DNA of 8,109 nucleotides, from the NCBI GenBank assembly GCA_021814735.1, contig JAKAHX010000057.1, positions 1 through 8,109 of the forward strand. Reading direction: 5' to 3'. This DNA comes from Chloroflexota bacterium (GTDB taxonomy: Bacteria; Chloroflexota; Limnocylindria; Limnocylindrales; CSP1-4). Every line of letters starts with the position of its first letter. Position 1 is the stretch's first letter. Below the pieces are notes generated by a model that was not told the origin of the DNA, made no database searches, and saw nothing but the letters and a program-made list of their open reading frames with translations. Shown here in pieces: positions 4,956 to 8,109 of this stretch. The position numbers were made by a program, and so were the translations under genes.

Positions 4956-6695
4956 TCAGGTGCGCTCGAGCGAAGCCACCAGGCGCGCGGCGATCCGGTA
5001 CGAGTGCCCGCCCCCCATGACGAGCACCACGTCCCCGGGACGCACCCGGTCCGCCAGCCAGTCGGCGGTCTGCTCCACCGTGCCCGGCGCGGCGGCACGG
5101 GAGAGGCCACGGGCGCGCACTGCTGCCGCCAGCCCCTCGGCCGAGGCCACCGTGGTGTCCGGGTCGCGTCCCGCCCAGATGTCCGCGATCGCCACCTCGT
5201 CCGCACCGGACGCGAGGACCTCCGCGAACCGGTCCAGCAGCGCTGCCGTGCGGTGATACGTGAGCGGCTCGTAGACGGCCCAGAGCCGCCGCCCGGGGTA
5301 CCGCTGGCGCACGGCGGCGAGCGTCGCCGCAATGGCGGTCGGGTGGTGCGCGTAGTCGTCCAGCACAGCCACCCCGCGCGGCTCGCCCCTGAGCTCGAGG
5401 CGACGGCCGACACCGCGGAAGGCACCTAGCCCGTCCAGGATGGCCGGCACCGCGATCCCCAGCGTCGCGGCCGCGGCCGCGACGCACAGGGCGTTCTGGG
5501 CGTTGTGGCGTCCCGGAAGCGCGATCCGCGCCCTCATGACACTCCCCCCAGGGCGGGTTCCCTCCTGCCACGCGCCCAGGCCCCCGAGCCCGCCGATCTC
5601 CAGGGTGGTGCCCCGCGGGTCTGCCGCGGCGATCCGTCCGACCACCGCCCACGCCGGGCCGTGCGCGGTGCTCCGCGCCGAGCGCAGCTGGTCGGCCGCG
5701 GCCGCGAGCCTGGCCACGGTCGAGACCCTGGAGGCGGCCGACCGATCGCGACGGCCGGTCCCCGGATCGTCCGCGCCGGCCTCGTCGTCCAGGAGCGTCA
5801 CGGCCACCAGCCGCCCGGGCCAGTCGACCAGCCGGGCCGCCACCATGTCCGCGCCACGGTCCCCACAGTTGACGACGAGCGTCGGGTCGGCCCCGGGCGC
5901 CTCCATGGCCCGGACCCATCCCTCGAAGGCCTTTCGAACGGCGGCCTCGTCGGCGAACACGTCCGGGTGGTCCCATTCCGCGTTCAGCAGCACCCCCAGC
6001 GCCGGCCGGTAGGGATCGAAGTTGCCCGCGTACTCGTCCGCCTCGACCACGAACTCGGGCCCCGTGCCCCAGCGGGCGGTGGACGCGGGTGGGCCGCTCA
6101 CGTCCGTCGGCAGCAGCGCGCCCACGAACGCGCTGGGGTCGCGCCCTGCCCGCCAGAGGAGCTCCACCAGCCAGCCCGTGGTGGTGGACTTCCCGTGGGT
6201 GCCGGCCACGCCCACCAGGCGCGCGCCGCGGGTCACGGCGGCATCGGCCACGACCTGCTGCCAGGGCTCGACCGGGATCCCGAGTTCGTGCGCCGCCCGC
6301 AGCTCAGGGTGGTCCGGGTCGATCGCGGTGAGCGCCTTGGTGACCGCCAGGCGGTCGACGAGAGCGACCATGGTCGCGCGATCCACGGCCCCGGAGCGCC
6401 CTGCCGCCCCCGGGTTCGTTGGCCCTGTCCCCCCGTCCACCGGGGCGGCGACGTGCGCGGCGTCGTGCCCCTCCGTGACCCGCACCCCCGCCGCCTCCAC
6501 CGCCGCGACGTACGGCGAGTCCGTGGCGCGGTCGCAGGCCGTGACCGCCGCTCCCGCCCGGGCCGCCAGGATGGCCGCCGCCGATGCGCCGGCGCCCGCC
6601 GCCCCCACCACGTGGATCCGTTCCCCGGCGGCGATCGGGCGAGCCGGACGGGCCGGGGCAAGCCCGCGGCCCACGTCCGCCGCCGAGCGGGTCAT
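4956..6695 (-). CDS. murC: MurC-type Mur ligase (UDP-N-acetylmuramate--L-alanine ligase)
   Basis: This 579-residue cytoplasmic ATP-dependent ligase would add L-alanine to UDP-MurNAc in peptidoglycan synthesis. The N-terminal nucleotide-binding domain begins IHVVGAAGAGAS (27-38), a variant of the usual GIGGxGMS, and ends with a TEGHDAAHV block. The central ATPase domain has the P-loop GTHGKSTTT (165-173), EADEY (218-222) and NAEWDH (238-243). The C-terminal domain has GRHNAQNAL (395-403), GVGRRLE (428-434) and DDYAHHPT (446-453), with YEPLTYHRT where MurC usually has FQPHTYSRT. It is about 100 residues longer than typical MurC. One insertion, about 303-347, is rich in Asp, Arg, Ser and Ala and interrupts the central domain. 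EADEYxxxF and the NxExDHxDxF context also recall Mpl, the murein tripeptide ligase, so substrate choice is less sure than family. ATG 6695 overlaps the pncC stop (ATGA) and has a strong Shine-Dalgarno site. Confidence 0.82.
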   Translation of the reverse strand: MTRSAADVGRGLAPARPARPIAAGERIHVVGAAGAGASAAAILAARAGAAVTACDRATDSPYVAAVEAAGVRVTEGHDAAHVAAPVDGGTGPTNPGAAGRSGAVDRATMVALVDRLAVTKALTAIDPDHPELRAAHELGIPVEPWQQVVADAAVTRGARLVGVAGTHGKSTTTGWLVELLWRAGRDPSAFVGALLPTDVSGPPASTARWGTGPEFVVEADEYAGNFDPYRPALGVLLNAEWDHPDVFADEAAVRKAFEGWVRAMEAPGADPTLVVNCGDRGADMVAARLVDWPGRLVAVTLLDDEAGADDPGTGRRDRSAASRVSTVARLAAAADQLRSARSTAHGPAWAVVGRIAAADPRGTTLEIGGLGGLGAWQEGTRPGGSVMRARIALPGRHNAQNALCVAAAAATLGIAVPAILDGLGAFRGVGRRLELRGEPRGVAVLDDYAHHPTAIAATLAAVRQRYPGRRLWAVYEPLTYHRTAALLDRFAEVLASGADEVAIADIWAGRDPDTTVASAEGLAAAVRARGLSRAAAPGTVEQTADWLADRVRPGDVVLVMGGGHSYRIAARLVASLERT

Positions 6696-7297
6696 CCGAC
6701 GGGCTCCTCCCCGAGGCGTTCGAGCAGCAGGCGCAGCGCCGCCTCGGCGCTCTGCCGCGTGTTGGCCCCCCGGTCGCCGTGCCACTGGTGGCGACGCACC
6801 TCCGTGCCGGTCACCCCGGCGACCGCCACGTAGGTCAGGCCCACCGGCTTCGCCTCACTCCCGCCGTCCGGGCCGGCAATCCCCGTCACTGCGACCGCCA
6901 GGTCCGCCCCGAACCGCCGGCAGGCTCCCTCCGCCATCGCCGCCGCGACCTGCGCGGAGACGGCGCCGTGCGCCTGCAGGGTCGCGTCCGGCACGGCCAG
7001 CAGCTCGTGCTTGACCCGGTCCGCGTAGGCGATGACCCCGCCGAGGTAGTAGCCGCTGGATCCCGGGATCCCGGTGACCAGGTGGCCGACCAGCCCCCCG
7101 GTGCAGGACTCGGCCGTCGCGAGCCTCAGGCCGGCCGCCAGGCAGCGCACCTGCAGCTGCGCCGCCAGCGCGCGGCCCACGGCCAACTCGTCGGGCGCGG
7201 GCGGTTCCATCGTGTCACCCGGATGCTGCCCCCCACGCGGCGCCGCGCCAGGGTCCAACTCGTCGGGCGCAGGCGGTTCCATCGTGTCACCGGTCAT
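6692..7297 (-). CDS. pncC: Nicotinamide-nucleotide amidohydrolase (CinA C-terminal domain, PncC)
   Basis: This is a stand-alone CinA C-terminal domain of up to 201 residues. PncC deamidates nicotinamide mononucleotide to nicotinate mononucleotide, recycling the NMN released by DNA ligase and other NAD users. Seen here: the family hallmark LATAESCTGGL (59-69, with Ser64 in the catalytic segment), GSSGYYLGGVIAYADRVKHELL (from 79), HGAVSAQVAAAMAEGA and VTGIAGPDGGSEAKPVG (137-153). The N-terminal molybdopterin-binding CinA domain is absent. The first 40 residues are a Pro/Gly-rich leader holding two copies of GDTMEPPAPDEL. In-frame ATGs occur at 7297, 7282 and 7210; the last would give 172 residues, nearest the usual size of about 165. 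The gene begins two bases after the rodZ-like stop, and its own stop overlaps the murC ATG. A rodZ-cinA neighbourhood is common in bacteria. Confidence 0.9.
   Translation of the reverse strand: MTGDTMEPPAPDELDPGAAPRGGQHPGDTMEPPAPDELAVGRALAAQLQVRCLAAGLRLATAESCTGGLVGHLVTGIPGSSGYYLGGVIAYADRVKHELLAVPDATLQAHGAVSAQVAAAMAEGACRRFGADLAVAVTGIAGPDGGSEAKPVGLTYVAVAGVTGTEVRRHQWHGDRGANTRQSAEAALRLLLERLGEEPVG
6704..6712 (-). promoter_or_regulatory. Shine-Dalgarno site of murC
   Basis: On the minus strand GGGGAGGAG lies eight bases before the ATG at 6695, inside the last codons of pncC. It fixes the murC start there and excludes a longer in-frame version beginning at 6785, whose extra 30 residues are Arg/Ala/Gly-rich and unlike MurC. 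Confidence 0.7.
7183..7219 (-). repeat. Direct repeat copy 2 in pncC leader
   Basis: These 37 bases match 7255-7291 at 36 positions; the one difference is at 7199 against 7271. On the minus strand the copy includes GGTGACACG followed by the in-frame ATG at 7210. It encodes residues 27-38 of the longest form. Confidence 0.9.
7255..7291 (-). repeat. Direct repeat copy 1 in pncC leader
   Basis: This is the first copy met in the direction of transcription. It includes GGTGACACG and the in-frame ATG at 7282, and encodes residues 3-14 of the longest form. The period is 72 bases, so the reading frame is kept. Confidence 0.9.
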
Positions 7298-7299
7298 GG

Positions 7300-8109
7300 T
7301 CAGTGGTGCTGGGTCTGCTGCGGCGGCGCAGGCGGGGCGAAGAGCCACGTCTGCGGCACTCCCGGTGGACCGAGGGCGCCCAGGGACTGGCCGTTGAGCG
7401 TGAAGTACGTGGATCCCGCCGAGCCGGTACGCACCTCCACGCTGTGCTGGCCGGTGAACTCGATCGTCTTGCCGACGCCCAGGGTCTGGCCGCCCGCCCC
7501 CAGTGTCGGGTCGAGCACCCCGTCGACCCACGCCTTGAGCCAGGCCGGCGAGCCCTTGATCGAGACCACGAGGTCGACGCCGGTGAAGGCGACGGTCACC
7601 GAGCGGGTCTCCGTGGTGGTCTCCTGCTGGCTGCCCGTCGCGGTGATCGTGAGCGACCACTTCCCGGGCGCCAGCTGGTACGAGTCGGAGAACGTGCCGT
7701 CCGGCGCCACCGAGATCTGCTTGGGAGCGGGAGTCGGCATGGGCGAGGCCGAGGCCGACGGCTTCGGGCCGACCGGGCCCACGTAGGTGGCCGACACCGT
7801 GACGGAGGTCGCGTTGGTGGTGCCCTGCACGGGGATCGCGCCGTTGGTGACCGCCGCCCCGTCGTTGGGGCTGGTGACCGTCAGGGTCGGCGCCTCGATG
7901 ATCGGGATGGGGACCGTGATGATCAGCGTGACCGGCACCGAGTCCTTGCCCGTGGATGGGTCCGTGGCGGTGATGCTGAACTGGTTCTGGCCCTTGGTCA
8001 GCGGCACCTGCTGCTGCCAGTGACCCGAGCTGTCGGCGGTCACCCGGTAGGGCTGCTGCCCGGTCCCCTGGATGGTGATCGTCGTGCCGGCCACGCTGGT
8101 GCCGGCCAG
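7300..8109 (-). CDS. RodZ-like protein with Ig-like domains and C-terminal DUF4115 domain (5' end cut by right edge)
   Basis: The frame is open from the right edge to the TGA at 7300-7302, giving 269 C-terminal residues. The true start lies outside; a GTG at 8094 is internal. Domains in order, numbered from the edge: an Ig-like beta-sandwich at about 1-65, with the typical ADSSGHWQQQVPLTKGQNQF and TATDPSTGK turns. A second Ig-like region at about 74-177 is interrupted by a Ser/Pro/Ala loop, PKPSASASPMPTPAPK. The RodZ C-terminal (DUF4115) domain at about 178-257 has VVSIKGSPAWLKAWVDG, an IEFTGQHSVEVRTGSAG segment and TLNGQSLGALGPPG. The tail APPAPPQQTQHH is low in complexity. RodZ proteins link MreB and the cell-shape machinery through a cytoplasmic HTH, one membrane helix and an outer DUF4115 domain. 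The HTH and membrane helix would be upstream and are not seen, so rodZ is not asserted. Confidence 0.75.
   Translation of the reverse strand: MAGTSVAGTTITIQGTGQQPYRVTADSSGHWQQQVPLTKGQNQFSITATDPSTGKDSVPVTLIITVPIPIIEAPTLTVTSPNDGAAVTNGAIPVQGTTNATSVTVSATYVGPVGPKPSASASPMPTPAPKQISVAPDGTFSDSYQLAPGKWSLTITATGSQQETTTETRSVTVAFTGVDLVVSIKGSPAWLKAWVDGVLDPTLGAGGQTLGVGKTIEFTGQHSVEVRTGSAGSTYFTLNGQSLGALGPPGVPQTWLFAPPAPPQQTQHH

Noticed and set aside
4061..5020. Plus-strand open frame of 319 codons opposite yajQ and the NTF2-like gene
   Set aside because: Its translation is Ser/Arg/Pro-rich and antisense to YajQ, whose conserved blocks leave no doubt about the coding strand.
5505..6833. Plus-strand open frame of 442 codons opposite murC
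   Set aside because: It is antisense to a complete set of Mur ligase motifs and shows no domain of its own.
1..8109. Mobile element, CRISPR array, tRNA or prophage signals
   Set aside because: No terminal inverted repeats, transposase motifs, spaced short repeats or tRNA-like cloverleaf were seen. The only direct repeat noted is the pair in pncC.

Overview
The window is very GC-rich, compact bacterial chromosome with no sign of mobile DNA. It holds nine protein genes (two cut by the window edges), and no tRNA, rRNA or CRISPR array was seen. The gene content is MenA, TldD/TldE, a flavodoxin-domain protein, YajQ, an NTF2-fold protein, a MurC-type ligase, PncC/CinA and a RodZ-type protein with Ig-like domains. 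Together with apparently leaderless lead genes, this suggests a high-GC soil or freshwater lineage. I favour Chloroflexota (Limnocylindria-like), with Actinomycetota second. This placement is an inference, because no rRNA or other taxonomic marker is present.

Left part (1-331, minus): the N-terminal 110 residues of menA, the menaquinone prenyltransferase. It runs off the left edge. A 164-base divergent intergenic region (332-495) separates it from a plus-strand unit, tldD (496-1935), tldE/pmbA (1932-3308) and a flavodoxin-domain gene (3345-3929). TldD carries the zinc-protease motif HESVGH. TldE is the partner without that motif, so the two probably form the TldD/E peptidase.

Right part (8109 back to 3976, all minus): the 3' end of a rodZ-like gene with Ig-like repeats (7300-8109), then pncC/cinA (6692-7297), murC (4956-6695), an NTF2-like gene (4463-4915) and yajQ (3976-4473). 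The first three genes are separated by 2 bases or overlap by 3, so they look like one unit linking cell-shape, peptidoglycan precursor and pyridine-nucleotide salvage functions. The NTF2-like and yajQ genes overlap by 11 bases and seem to form a second unit with its own promoter. yajQ and the flavodoxin gene converge across a 46-base gap (3930-3975).

The most interesting signals are not new gene families. First, the three genes that begin apparent transcription units (menA, tldD, NTF2-like) each have a TACNNT hexamer exactly six bases before the ATG and no Shine-Dalgarno site. The internal genes murC, yajQ and the flavodoxin gene have clear Shine-Dalgarno sites. This points to leaderless lead genes and SD-dependent followers. 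Second, the translation start of pncC is duplicated: a 37-base segment carrying the start region recurs 72 bases later, in frame. I did not find a convincing undescribed multi-gene system.
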